Assembly: GCF_000600295.1 (NCBI RefSeq)
Contig: NZ_JEMG01000001.1
Span: forward strand, 2,042,746 to 2,096,035
Direction of reading: 5' to 3'
Source: Hylemonella gracilis str. Niagara R
GTDB lineage: Bacteria > Pseudomonadota > Gammaproteobacteria > Burkholderiales > Burkholderiaceae_C
DNA: 53,290 bases
The position numbers and the translations under genes are program-made. Positions 36,290-45,269 of this stretch are shown here, piece after piece (the first letter of the stretch is position 1; every line of letters begins with the position of its first letter). The notes beneath the pieces were generated by a model, which searched no databases, was not told where the DNA came from, and was given only the letters and a program-made list of their open reading frames with translations.

Positions 36290-38137
36290 ATGAGCTACCG
36301 TCAAACGCTGGAATTCCTCTTGCATGACTGGCTGCACGCCGAAACGCTGACGCAACGCCCGCGCTACGCCGAGCACAGCCGCGAAACCTTCGACGCCGTG
36401 CTCGACACCTGCGAGCGCATCGCGCGCGAAAAATACGCGCCCTTCAACCGCCTGATCGACACTGAAGAGCCTCGCACCGTCACCGAAGCCGACGGCAGCC
36501 TGCGCGTCGTGCTGCCCCAGGCCACGCACGAGGCGCAGCGCGCCTACGCCGAGTCCGGCATGCTCAGTGCCGCGCAGGATTACGACATCGGCGGCATGCA
36601 ACTGCCTTACCTGGTCGAAGCCGCCGCCAACAGCTTCTTCGGCCTGGCCTCCATCAGCATGGGCTCCGGCCTGCTCACGGTGGGCAACGCCAACCTGCTG
36701 ATGGTGCATGGAACCCCGAAGCAGAAAGAAGTGTTCGCGCTCAAGGAGTTTTCGGGCCAGTGGTCCGGCACCATGTGCCTGTCCGAGCCGCAGGCCGGCT
36801 CCTCGTTGTCCGACATCGCGACCAAGGCCGTGCCCGACGGCGATGGCTATGCGCAAGACCCGTTGGGACCGCGCTACCGCCTGCGCGGCAACAAGATGTG
36901 GATCTCGGCCGGCGAGCATGAGCTGACCGAGAACATCGTCCACCTCGTGCTCGCCAAGATCCCGGGCCCGGACGGCAAGCTGGTGCCGGGCGTGAAGGGC
37001 ATTTCACTCTTCATCGTGCCCAAGAAGCTCGTGAATGCCGACGGCGCATTGACAGGGCAACGCAATGACGTGGCGCTGGCCGGGCTGAACCACAAATGCG
37101 GCTGGCGCGGCACGACCAACACGCTGCTCAATTTCGGCGAAGGCAAATTCCCTGTGAACGGCGCCCCGGGTGCCGTGGGGTACCTCGTCGGCCAGCCCGG
37201 TGAAGGCCTGCGCTGCATGTTCCACATGATGAACGAGGCGCGCATCGGCATCGGCATGGCCGCAACCATGCTGGGCATGGCGGGTTATCAGGCTGCCTTG
37301 GAGTACGCCAAGAACCGGCCGCAGGGGCGGCCGATAATGGGCACGGGAAAAGACGCCGCAGCGCCGCAAGTCCGCATCATCGAACACGCCGATGTCAAAC
37401 GCATGCTGCTCGCGCAGAAAGCCTATTGCGAAGGTTCCCTGGCCTTGCAGCTCTACTGCGCCCGCCTGGTTGACGAGCAGCGTACCGGCACGCCCGAGGC
37501 CGTGGATGAGGCGCGCCTGCTGCTGGAGGTGCTGACGCCCATCGCCAAGAGCTGGCCCAGCGAGTGGTGCCTGGAAGCGAATTCCCTGGCCATCCAGGTC
37601 CATGGCGGTTACGGCTACACGCGCGATTTTCCGGTGGAACAGTACTGGCGCGACCAGCGCCTGAACATGATCCACGAGGGCACGCATGGCGTGCAGGCCC
37701 TGGACCTGCTGGGGCGCAAGGTGCGCATGGAAGGCGGGCGCGGCCTGACCTTGCTGGCCGCGCGCATGAACGCCACCATCGAGCGCGCGATCCAGCAGCC
37801 CGATCTGGCCGAGCACGCGAACGCACTGGCCGAGGCCCTGCAGCAGATTGGCGCCGCCACCAAGGCCGCCTGGGCCACCGAAAATCCGACCGAGGCCCTG
37901 GCCAACGCCGTGCCTTATCTGCAGGCCTTTGGCCATGTCGTGCTGGCCTGGATGTGGCTGGACCTGGCCTGCTGCGGCGCGCGCGCCGACACGACAATTG
38001 CGCCGGACCGCCGCGCGGGCGTGCTGCATGCCACCCGCTATTTTTTCCACTACGAGTTGACGAAAATCAAGCCCTGGCTGCAGGTGGTCGCGGCGCGTGA
38101 CCTGACTTGCGCCACCATGCCGGAGGCCGCTTTCTGA
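36290..38137 (+). CDS. Acyl-CoA dehydrogenase, long (DmdC-like) form
   Basis: A 615-aa flavoprotein that introduces the trans-2 double bond in an acyl-CoA. Blocks seen are MCLSEPQAGSSLSDIATKA, RLRGNKMWISAGEHEL, MMNEARIGIGMAATMLG and the catalytic region IHEGTHGVQALDLLGRK. The extended N-terminus (to about 60) and C-terminal tail (about 490-615) place it with the roughly 600-aa bacterial ACADs related to 3-methylmercaptopropionyl-CoA dehydrogenase. Substrate length cannot be read by eye. It follows the palindromic element. Confidence 0.93.
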   Translation: MSYRQTLEFLLHDWLHAETLTQRPRYAEHSRETFDAVLDTCERIAREKYAPFNRLIDTEEPRTVTEADGSLRVVLPQATHEAQRAYAESGMLSAAQDYDIGGMQLPYLVEAAANSFFGLASISMGSGLLTVGNANLLMVHGTPKQKEVFALKEFSGQWSGTMCLSEPQAGSSLSDIATKAVPDGDGYAQDPLGPRYRLRGNKMWISAGEHELTENIVHLVLAKIPGPDGKLVPGVKGISLFIVPKKLVNADGALTGQRNDVALAGLNHKCGWRGTTNTLLNFGEGKFPVNGAPGAVGYLVGQPGEGLRCMFHMMNEARIGIGMAATMLGMAGYQAALEYAKNRPQGRPIMGTGKDAAAPQVRIIEHADVKRMLLAQKAYCEGSLALQLYCARLVDEQRTGTPEAVDEARLLLEVLTPIAKSWPSEWCLEANSLAIQVHGGYGYTRDFPVEQYWRDQRLNMIHEGTHGVQALDLLGRKVRMEGGRGLTLLAARMNATIERAIQQPDLAEHANALAEALQQIGAATKAAWATENPTEALANAVPYLQAFGHVVLAWMWLDLACCGARADTTIAPDRRAGVLHATRYFFHYELTKIKPWLQVVAARDLTCATMPEAAF

Positions 38138-38213
38138 GGGAGGCGGCTGCGCGGCAACGCGCTTTCCGCTTTAATCCGCGCATGCGGTTTGACCTCTACT
38201 CAGGAGCAATGTG

Positions 38214-38417
38214 ATGAGCAACGAACGCCAAAAGACCCGGGTCGAAAAAGGCGCCTGGATCTGCCTGTACGGCGGCCTGCTGGCCGTGGTGCTGGGTTTC
38301 GTCTTTCAACGCCAGGGGCCGGACACGGCGGACCTGGCCAACATATTTCAAGTCGGCGGCGGTCTGGTCGCCGCCACGGGCGTGGGCCTGATCTGGCTGC
38401 GTTCCGTGATGAAGTAG
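38214..38417 (+). CDS. Small two-helix membrane protein
   Basis: A 67-aa protein of unknown function. Two hydrophobic helices are seen (about 17-34, WICLYGGLLAVVLGFVFQ, and about 46-63) with charged ends. AGGAGC lies 6 nt before ATG 38214; GTG 38211 is an alternative start. It lies between the acyl-CoA dehydrogenase and the SDR gene on the same strand. No family is recognised. Confidence 0.7.
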   Translation: MSNERQKTRVEKGAWICLYGGLLAVVLGFVFQRQGPDTADLANIFQVGGGLVAATGVGLIWLRSVMK

Positions 38418-38459
38418 GCCCGGCCCGACGGCCGGCATGACAACAACGAGGAGACAAGC

Positions 38460-39245
38460 ATGACCCGCACCGTACAGCAACTGTTCGACCTTCAAGGCCA
38501 GACGGCCCTCATCACCGGCGGCTCGCGCGGCCTGGGCCTGCAGATCGCCCATGCCCTGGGCGAGGCGGGCGCCAAGGTCCTGCTCAGCGCCCGCAAGGCG
38601 GATGAGCTGGAGGAGGCCGTGCAGGAACTGCAATCCGCCGGCATCGACGCGCGCTGGGTCGCGGCCGACTGCGCGCAGGAGGCGGACATCCAGCGCCTGG
38701 CGCAGGAGGCGCTGCAGCGCCTGGGCCATGTGGACGTCCTGGTCAACAACGCCGGTGCGAGCTGGGGCGCCCCGGCGGAAGATCACCCGACTGCCGCCTG
38801 GGACAAGGTGATGAACCTCAACGTCCGTGGCTATTTTTTGCTGAGCCAGGCGATCGCCAAGCACGGCATGATTCCGCGCAAGCAGGGCCGCATCATCAAC
38901 GTGGCCTCGATCGCGGGCCTGGGCGGCAACCCGGTCGAGATGAAGACCATCGCCTACAACACGTCCAAGGGCGCGGTGATCAATTTCACGCGCGCGCTGG
39001 CGGCGGAGTGGGGCGTGCATGGCATCACGGTGAACGCGATCTGCCCGGGTTTTTTCAAGACCAAGATGGCGACGGCCCTGATCGAGAAGCTGGGCGAGGA
39101 CAAGATGGCGGCGCACGCGCCGCTGCGCCGTCTCGGCGACGATGAGGATTTGAAGGGCCTGGCGTTGCTCTACGCTTCGGCGGCGGGCAAGCACATCACG
39201 GGGCAGTGGCTGGCGGTGGATGGCGGCGTAAGTGCCGTGGTTTGA
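38460..39245 (+). CDS. Short-chain dehydrogenase/reductase (3-ketoacyl reductase-like)
   Basis: A 261-aa classical SDR. The cofactor loop is TGGSRGLGLQIA (about 20-31), then NNAGAS, the active-site Ser in VASIAGL, YNTSK (Tyr/Lys pair) and ICPGFF, with the SDR ending GQWLAVDGG. Preceded by AGGAGA. Its place in a beta-oxidation cluster suggests a 3-hydroxyacyl substrate, but this is inference. Confidence 0.93.
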   Translation: MTRTVQQLFDLQGQTALITGGSRGLGLQIAHALGEAGAKVLLSARKADELEEAVQELQSAGIDARWVAADCAQEADIQRLAQEALQRLGHVDVLVNNAGASWGAPAEDHPTAAWDKVMNLNVRGYFLLSQAIAKHGMIPRKQGRIINVASIAGLGGNPVEMKTIAYNTSKGAVINFTRALAAEWGVHGITVNAICPGFFKTKMATALIEKLGEDKMAAHAPLRRLGDDEDLKGLALLYASAAGKHITGQWLAVDGGVSAVV

Positions 39246-39261
39246 ATGCTGCGTGTGCAGG

Positions 39262-39360
39262 ATGATTTCGGGCGCGCGTGGCTTGGGGACCACTCCTCAT
39301 ATGATTTGTTGTGCAAATCGACATCGTCGGGTTCCCCAAACCCCGCGCTCCCGAAATCAT
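39262..39360. repeat. Palindromic interspersed element, copy 2
   Basis: The core 39291-39332 reads CTCCTCATATGATTTG, loop TTGTG, CAAATC, then ATCGTCGGGT. The outer arms 39262-39289 and 39333-39360 (28 nt each) match in inverted orientation at 25 of 28 sites (ATGATTTCGGG start). The arms differ from those of copies 1 and 3. It occupies most of the SDR-thioesterase gap. Confidence 0.88.
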
Positions 39361-39379
39361 TGAGCCAAGTATCTACACC

Positions 39380-39817
39380 ATGAGTATTCCCTTCGGCGCA
39401 GAAATCCCCTTCGTCAACCACCTGGGTTTCGAACTCGTGAAGTTCGAGGACGGACAGTCCGAACTCGTGTTCGCGCCCCGGCCCGAGCACCTGAATTCCT
39501 TCGCCGTTGCGCATGGCGGCGCGCTGATGACCCTGCTGGACGTGACCATGGCCAGCGCCGCGCGCAGCGTGGACAAGGAAATGGGCGTGGTCACCATAGA
39601 GATGAAGACCAGCTTCATGCGGCCGTCCAAGCCCGAACAGGGGCCACTGAGGGCCAAAGGCCGCCTCATGCACCGCAGCACCACCATGGCCTTCACCGAA
39701 GGCACGGTTTATGACGGCGAAGGGCAAGCCTGCGCCCATGCCACGGGGACGTTCAAGTACGTCAAACGCCTGCCACCGGGTTTGAAGAAACTCAACGAGC
39801 AGATTTCAACCGACTGA
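39380..39817 (+). CDS. PaaI-family acyl-CoA thioesterase (hotdog fold)
   Basis: A 145-aa protein with HGGALMTLLDVTMASAA, the hotdog active-site helix containing the catalytic Asp, and MKTSFMRPSKP. It hydrolyses acyl- or aryl-CoA. ATG 39380 (MSIPFGAEIPF) is used; upstream is the palindromic element. It lies between the SDR and a quinone-type reductase in the cluster. Confidence 0.9.
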   Translation: MSIPFGAEIPFVNHLGFELVKFEDGQSELVFAPRPEHLNSFAVAHGGALMTLLDVTMASAARSVDKEMGVVTIEMKTSFMRPSKPEQGPLRAKGRLMHRSTTMAFTEGTVYDGEGQACAHATGTFKYVKRLPPGLKKLNEQISTD

Positions 39818-39854
39818 ACCCGCATGCAGCGGGCACCACAACAAGGAGACAGAC

Positions 39855-40883
39855 ATGCCCCGCAATCAACAGATCCTGCTCGCCAGCCGCCCCGCGGGCG
39901 AAGCCACGGCAGCCAATTTCAAGCTCGTGAGCACGGAGACACCGCCCTTGCAGGATGGCCAGGTGCTGGTGCGCCACCACTACCTCAGCCTCGACCCTTA
40001 CATGCGCGGGCGCATGAGCGACGCCAAGAGCTACGCCACGCCGCAGCCCCTGGGCGAGGTGATGATCGGCGGCACGGTGGGCGAGGTGGTCGAAAGCCGG
40101 CACCCGAAGTTCGTGCCCGGTGACAAGGTGGTGGGCATGGGCGGCTGGCAGGACTACGCCGTGGTCGATGCCGCGCAACCCGGCACCTTGAGCAAGGTGC
40201 AGGCCGGGGACGGGCCGGGCCAGGTGCCCCTGTCGCAGTACCTGGGTGCGGCTGGCATGCCGGGCGTGACGGCCTGGTATGGGCTGGTCAAGATCATCGA
40301 ACCCAAGCCAGGACAGACCGTGACCGTCAGCGCGGCCAGCGGCGCGGTGGGCAGTGCTTATGGCGCGCTGGCGAAAGCGCGCGGTTGTCGTGTGGTGGGC
40401 ATCGCGGGCGGCAAGGAGAAATGCGACTACGTGGTCAACGACCTGGGTTTCGACGCCTGCATCGACTACAAGCAGCACGCCGACGCGGGCTCGCTGTCCA
40501 AGGCGCTCAAGGCCGCCTGCCCGGATGGCATCCACGGCCATTTCGAGAACGTGGGCGGGATGGTGCTGGACGCCGTGCTCTCGCGCATGAACGCGCATGG
40601 GCGCATCGCCCTCTGCGGCGTGATCGCTGGCTATGACGGCGCACCGATCCCGCTGACGTATCCGCAACTGCTGCTGACCCAGCGCATCCGTCTCGAAGGC
40701 TTCATCGTCAGCGAGCACATGGAGGTTTGGCCTGAGGCCCTCAAGGAACTGGTCACGCTGGTCGCCAGCGGAAAGCTGCGCCCGCGCGAGACCGTGGCGC
40801 AGGGCCTGGCCGCCGCACCCGAGGCCTTCCTGGGCATGTTGAAGGGCAGGAACTTCGGCAAGCAGCTCGTGAAGCTCATATAG
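39855..40883 (+). CDS. NADP-dependent oxidoreductase, MDR superfamily (CurA/leukotriene B4 reductase type)
   Basis: A 342-aa zinc-free medium-chain reductase. Blocks are LSLDPYMRGRM, QDYAVV, PGVTAWYGL and the Rossmann loop SAASGAVGS; GHFENVGG and the C-terminal GKQLVKLI complete the family look. Such enzymes reduce the alkene next to a carbonyl. The role in this cluster is probably auxiliary to unsaturated acyl or ketone catabolism. It starts 38 nt after the thioesterase. Confidence 0.92.
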   Translation: MPRNQQILLASRPAGEATAANFKLVSTETPPLQDGQVLVRHHYLSLDPYMRGRMSDAKSYATPQPLGEVMIGGTVGEVVESRHPKFVPGDKVVGMGGWQDYAVVDAAQPGTLSKVQAGDGPGQVPLSQYLGAAGMPGVTAWYGLVKIIEPKPGQTVTVSAASGAVGSAYGALAKARGCRVVGIAGGKEKCDYVVNDLGFDACIDYKQHADAGSLSKALKAACPDGIHGHFENVGGMVLDAVLSRMNAHGRIALCGVIAGYDGAPIPLTYPQLLLTQRIRLEGFIVSEHMEVWPEALKELVTLVASGKLRPRETVAQGLAAAPEAFLGMLKGRNFGKQLVKLI

Positions 40884-40927
40884 TCCCTTTGCCGCCGCTC
40901 GTGCGGCCAGTCCCCAAGGAGACCGCC

Positions 40928-42607
40928 ATGCACCAGACCCATGACGTGTTCAACCAGCCCGCACCGCTGGTGGATGTGAACCTCTTCGAGGGCAATCTGG
41001 CGATGCGCGACGCACTGAAGGTCCATGCGCCCGCGCTGGACCTGCGGCCCCTGGAGGCGCTGGGGCAACTGGCGGGCAGTGCCACCATGCAGGTGCACGC
41101 GCGCTTGGCCAACGCGCATGGCCCACAGCTGCGCACGCACGACCGCCAGGGCTACCGCATCGACGAGGTGGAGTTCCACCCGAGTTACCACATTCTGATG
41201 GTGGCGGCCATGAAAGCGGGTTTGCACGGCACGCCCTGGCTGGAGCAGGCCTCGAAGTCGACGACCTCACCACATGTCCAGCGTGCCGCGGGCTTCATGC
41301 TCTTCACCGAGCTGGAGCCCTCCATGCTCTGCCCGATCTCCATGACCTATGCGGTCACGCCTGCGCTGCGCGCCAATGCGGCCATCCACCAGGAATGGTC
41401 AACGGGCCTGGGCGCACGGGCCTACGACCCGGCGCTCACGCTGTACAAGCACAAGGCCGGTTTGACCATGGGCATGGGCATGACGGAAAAACAGGGCGGC
41501 AGCGACGTGCGGGCCAACACCACACGCGCCGAGCCCGACGGGCACGATGCCTGGGGCGCGCGTTACCGCCTGACCGGCCACAAATGGTTTTTCTCCGCAC
41601 CCATGAGCGATGCCTTCCTCGTGCTGGCGCAGACGGCCAATGGACTGTCCTGCTTCTTCCTGCCGCGCGTGCTGCCCGAGGCCTTGTCCGGCAGCACAAC
41701 CCAGGGGCAGCACAACGCGCTGCGCATCCAGCGCCTCAAGGACAAACTGGGCAACAAGGCCAATGCGAGTTCCGAGGTGGAATTTGAAGGCGCGCTGGCC
41801 TGGTTGGTGGGCGAGGAGGGGCGGGGCGTGCCGCAGATCCTGGAAATGGGCACCATGACCCGGCTCGACTGCGCCCTGGGCAGCAGCGGCCTGATGCGAC
41901 AGGCGCTGACCCAGGCCATCCATCACACGCGCCAGCGTCTGGCCTTCGGCAAGACACTGATCGAGCAGCCCCTGATGAAAAACGTGCTGGCCGACCTGGC
42001 GCTGGAAAGCGAGGCCGCCACCGCGCTGGCCTTGCGACTGGCGCGTACCTTTGACCAGCTCGACGATCCGCATGAAAAAGCCATGGCCCGATTGCTTACG
42101 CCCGTGGCCAAGTTCTGGATCTGTAAGCGCGGCGCGGGTTTCGCGCAGGAAGCCATGGAATGCCTGGGTGGCAACGGCTATGTGGAGGAGGGCGGCGAGG
42201 GTGTGCTGGCGCGCATCTACCGCGAGATGCCGGTCAATTCCATCTGGGAAGGCGCGGGCAACATCATGGCGCTGGACCTGTTGCGCGGCCTGCGCAAGGC
42301 TGACGCCGCCAGTGCCCTGGCGCAGGAGTTGAAACCCGCCCTGGGCCAACACGCCGCACTCGACCGCATGGCGCGCAGCTTGCCCCTGCGCGTGGAAGTC
42401 ATGGGCAGCGAAGTCGAAGCACGCCGACTGGCGCAGGACGTGGCCCTGGCCGTGCAGGCGGCCTTGCTCGCGCAAAGTGCGCCCGGTTTCGTCTGCAGCG
42501 CCTTCTGCGAATCCCGCCTGGGCGGTGCCTGGGGCCAGACCTACGGCAGCCTGGGCAATGGCGTCGATTTCGACGCGATCTTGCGACGCGCCTTGCCGGC
42601 AAGATGA
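40928..42607 (+). CDS. AidB-like acyl-CoA dehydrogenase
   Basis: A 559-aa flavoprotein. Features typical of the AidB branch are GMTEKQGGSDVRANTT, HKWFFSAPMSDAFLVLAQT, AMECLGGNGYVEEGG and REMPVNSIWEGAGN. AidB binds DNA in E. coli and limits alkylation damage; here the neighbourhood is catabolic, so isovaleryl-CoA dehydrogenase-type activity is also possible. ATG 40928 (MHQTHDVFNQPAP) follows AGGAGA. Confidence 0.9.
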   Translation: MHQTHDVFNQPAPLVDVNLFEGNLAMRDALKVHAPALDLRPLEALGQLAGSATMQVHARLANAHGPQLRTHDRQGYRIDEVEFHPSYHILMVAAMKAGLHGTPWLEQASKSTTSPHVQRAAGFMLFTELEPSMLCPISMTYAVTPALRANAAIHQEWSTGLGARAYDPALTLYKHKAGLTMGMGMTEKQGGSDVRANTTRAEPDGHDAWGARYRLTGHKWFFSAPMSDAFLVLAQTANGLSCFFLPRVLPEALSGSTTQGQHNALRIQRLKDKLGNKANASSEVEFEGALAWLVGEEGRGVPQILEMGTMTRLDCALGSSGLMRQALTQAIHHTRQRLAFGKTLIEQPLMKNVLADLALESEAATALALRLARTFDQLDDPHEKAMARLLTPVAKFWICKRGAGFAQEAMECLGGNGYVEEGGEGVLARIYREMPVNSIWEGAGNIMALDLLRGLRKADAASALAQELKPALGQHAALDRMARSLPLRVEVMGSEVEARRLAQDVALAVQAALLAQSAPGFVCSAFCESRLGGAWGQTYGSLGNGVDFDAILRRALPAR

Positions 42608-42639
42608 ACCTCTTGGAGCGTCAAAAGCGCCAGTTTCAG

Positions 42640-42728
42640 CAGGGGCGCTGGCTGGGGCGGACCCGACGATTTGGATTTTGCGTTCAGCAAAATCGTATGA
42701 GGAAGGTTCGTCCCAGCCAGCGAGCCTG
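42640..42728. repeat. Palindromic interspersed element, copy 3 (inverted)
   Basis: Read on the minus strand the core is TTCCTCATACGATTTTG, loop CTGAACG, CAAAATC, CAAATCGTCGGGT. The inner stem is one T-A pair longer than in copies 1 and 2 (GATTTTG/CAAAATC), a compensatory change. The outer arms 42640-42660 and 42708-42728 match at about 17 of 21 sites (around CGCTGGCTGGG) and differ from those of the other copies. It lies in the aidB-like/sbcB gap. Confidence 0.85.
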
Positions 42729-42789
42729 CGTGCCCGGGAACGTACCCGCATAATCGTCGCACACCAGTGGCGCTGGCGATAATCCACGA

Positions 42790-44256
42790 ATGGCTCTGAC
42801 CTTCTTCTGGCACGACTACGAAACCTTCGGCGTCAACACCCGCCGTGACCGGCCTGCCCAATTCGCCGGCATCCGCACCGATGCCGACCTGAACGAAATC
42901 GGCGAACCCGTCATGCTCTACTGCCGGCCGGCAGACGACTACCTGCCCGACCCCGGTGCCTGCCTGCTGACCGGCATCACACCTCAGACCTGTCTTGAGC
43001 AGGGCGTGCCGGAGCATGAGTTTGCCGCCCGCATCGAACAGGAGCTTGCCCAGCCCGGCACCATCGGCGTGGGCTACAACACCATCCGCTTCGACGACGA
43101 AGTGACGCGTTTCCTGTTCTGGCGCAACCTCATCGACCCCTACGCCCGCGAATGGCAGAACGACTGCAGCCGCTGGGACCTGCTGGACGTGGTGCGCCTG
43201 TGCCGCGCGCTGCGGCCCGAGGGCATCGAATGGCCGCTGCACCGCGACGGCGAGATGAAGGGTAAAGCCAGCTTCAAGTTGGAGCACTTGACCGCCGCCA
43301 ATGGCCTCGCCCACGAGGCCGCGCACGATGCCCTGAGCGACGTGCGCGCCACCATCGCTCTGGCGCGACTGATCAAGGACAGACAACCGCGACTGTTCGA
43401 CTTCGCCCTGGCCCTGCGCAAAAAGGACGCCGTGGCGGCCGAGTTGGGCCTGCCCACCTCCCAGACCCAGGCCCGGCCCTTTCTCCATGTGTCCGGCATG
43501 TTCCCGGCCGAACGCGGTTGCCTGGCCCTGATGTGGCCGCTGGCCACGCATCCCACGAACAAGAACGAACTGATCGCCTGGGACTTGAGCGCCGATCCGC
43601 GCGAGCTGCCCGGCCTGAGCGCTGAGGAGATCCGACTGCGCCTCTACACCCGCACGGATGACTTGCCAGAAGGCGTCAGCCGCTTGCCGATCAAGAGCGT
43701 GCACCTCAACAAGTCGCCCATGGTGGTCAGCAATCTCAAGACCTTGCGGCCCGAACTGGCCGAGCGCTGGGGCATCGACATTGAGGCCGCGTTGCGCAAC
43801 GCTGCCGTCGCGCGTGAACTGCCGGACATGAGCGCCATCTGGCCTCAGGTCTTCCAGCGTCCCGCCGAAGCCGGCACACCCGACGTGGACGAGGACCTCT
43901 ACGGTGGTTTCGTTGGCAACGAGGACCGGCGTCGCCTGGCCCGCCTGCGCGCGCTCTCGCCCCAGGAGCTGGCCACCAGCCGCGCCGGTTTCGACGACGC
44001 GCGTCTGGGCGACATCCTGTTCCGCTACCGCGCTCGCAACTTTCCGGACACGCTGAACGGCGAGGAGCAAGCGCGCTGGTTGGCCCATCGCGTGGCGCGC
44101 CTGGTGGACGGCGAGGGCGGCGCGCGCAACCTGGATACCTTGTTTGCCGAACTCGACCGCCTGGGACAGGACGCGACCGAACAAGGCGACGCGCGCGGCG
44201 AGGCGATCCTGGAGTCGCTGTACGCCTATGCCGAGCAGATCGCCCCGGAAGCATGA
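42790..44256 (+). CDS. sbcB: Exodeoxyribonuclease I
   Basis: A 488-aa DnaQ-fold 3'-5' single-strand exonuclease. It opens FFWHDYETFGVN with the Exo I DxE (Asp/Glu metal ligands), followed by DRPAQFAGIRTD, GVGYNTIRFDDEVTR (Exo II) and AHDALSDVRATIALA (Exo III). Length and alignment in mind match E. coli ExoI (475 aa), including the SH3-like and C-terminal helical parts. It acts in mismatch repair and recombination. Confidence 0.97.
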   Translation: MALTFFWHDYETFGVNTRRDRPAQFAGIRTDADLNEIGEPVMLYCRPADDYLPDPGACLLTGITPQTCLEQGVPEHEFAARIEQELAQPGTIGVGYNTIRFDDEVTRFLFWRNLIDPYAREWQNDCSRWDLLDVVRLCRALRPEGIEWPLHRDGEMKGKASFKLEHLTAANGLAHEAAHDALSDVRATIALARLIKDRQPRLFDFALALRKKDAVAAELGLPTSQTQARPFLHVSGMFPAERGCLALMWPLATHPTNKNELIAWDLSADPRELPGLSAEEIRLRLYTRTDDLPEGVSRLPIKSVHLNKSPMVVSNLKTLRPELAERWGIDIEAALRNAAVARELPDMSAIWPQVFQRPAEAGTPDVDEDLYGGFVGNEDRRRLARLRALSPQELATSRAGFDDARLGDILFRYRARNFPDTLNGEEQARWLAHRVARLVDGEGGARNLDTLFAELDRLGQDATEQGDARGEAILESLYAYAEQIAPEA

Positions 44257-44264
44257 GTAACCAC

Positions 44265-44345
44265 CCCAGGCTTCGCGCCCTTCGTTCGCTTCGCCACCCC
44301 CTCCTGCTGCGCGGAGGGGCGCAGCCAGCGGCCTGGCAAAGTCAG
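44265..44345. repeat. GC-rich palindromic element between sbcB and the sirtuin gene
   Basis: CCCCTCC (44298-44304) pairs with GGAGGGG (44313-44319) around TGCTGCGC. Flanks include GGCTTCGCGCCC, GCGCAGCC and a CCAGGC/GCCTGG pair, and the strand reads strongly self-complementary. It may terminate sbcB transcription; similar hairpins with the TGCG loop occur at 51.8 and 53.3 kb. Confidence 0.5.
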
Positions 44346-44380
44346 CTCCGCGGCTGCCGCGCACTGATTTGGGCAAGCTC

Positions 44381-45235
44381 ATGACTGACATCGAAGCCCT
44401 GCGTGCCTTCGTCGAACGCCATCCGCGCCTTTTCGTGCTGACCGGCGCGGGCGTCAGCACGGACAGCGGCATACCGGATTACCGGGACGCCAAGGGCGAA
44501 TGGAAACGCCCACCGCCTGTGACCTTCCAGGCCTTCATGGGCGAGCACAGGACGCGCCAGCGTTACTGGGCACGCAGCCTGATTGGCTGGCGCACGATCG
44601 GCGAGGCCCGACCGGGCCCGGCCCATCAGGCCTTGCAGGCGCTGGAGGCAGCGGGCCGCATCGAGCTGCTGCTGACCCAGAACGTCGATGGTCTGCACCA
44701 GGCCGCGGGCAGTCAGAAGGTGATCGATCTGCATGGCCGCATCGACACCGTGTGCTGCATGGCCTGCGCGCGCCGCTGGCCACGCGCCGAATGGCAGCAG
44801 ACCTTGCGCCAGGCCAACCCGGACTGGGTGGCGCTGCATGCCCCGGCCGCGCCCGACGGCGACGCCGACCTGGAGGGCGTGGATTTCGGCACCGTGGTGG
44901 TGCCGCCGTGTCCGTACTGCGCGGCCGAAGGCCGGGTCAGCATCGTCAAACCCGACGTGGTCTTCTTCGGCGAGAACGCGCCGCGCGAGCGCGTGTTGGC
45001 CGCCTTCGAGGCGCTGGCACGATCCGACGCCATGCTGGTGGTGGGCTCTTCGCTGATGGTGTATTCGGGTCTGCGTTTCGTGCAGGCGGCGGTGGCCGCG
45101 GGCCAGCCCGTGGCGGCGCTCAACCTGGGCCGCACACGGGCCGACGATCTGCTGGCGTTGAAAGTCGAACAGTCCGTGGGGCCGGTGCTGCAGGCGCTGG
45201 CGCACCAGGTGGTGGGGGCAAGGCAAGAGGCATGA
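44381..45235 (+). CDS. SIR2-family NAD-dependent protein deacylase (SIRT4-like class)
   Basis: A 284-aa sirtuin. NAD-binding GAGVSTDSGIPDYRDAKGEW, QNVDGLHQAAGS, catalytic His in DLHGR, zinc pairs CCMAC and CPYC, and GSSLMVYSGLRF are present. The block RYWARSLIGW resembles SIRT4/SRT2-type class II sirtuins, which can remove lipoyl or other acyl groups. ATG 44381 is the best start; TTG 44369 is possible but unsupported. Confidence 0.93.
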   Translation: MTDIEALRAFVERHPRLFVLTGAGVSTDSGIPDYRDAKGEWKRPPPVTFQAFMGEHRTRQRYWARSLIGWRTIGEARPGPAHQALQALEAAGRIELLLTQNVDGLHQAAGSQKVIDLHGRIDTVCCMACARRWPRAEWQQTLRQANPDWVALHAPAAPDGDADLEGVDFGTVVVPPCPYCAAEGRVSIVKPDVVFFGENAPRERVLAAFEALARSDAMLVVGSSLMVYSGLRFVQAAVAAGQPVAALNLGRTRADDLLALKVEQSVGPVLQALAHQVVGARQEA

Positions 45236-45269
45236 GCGGCATGACGGGTCGCATGAAGGGAGTGAGCGC

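Noticed and set aside
44254-44280. Third GTAACC box near the sbcB stop
   Set aside because: The bases after 16 nt read CCTT, not CGAA, so it is not a SigF-type promoter.
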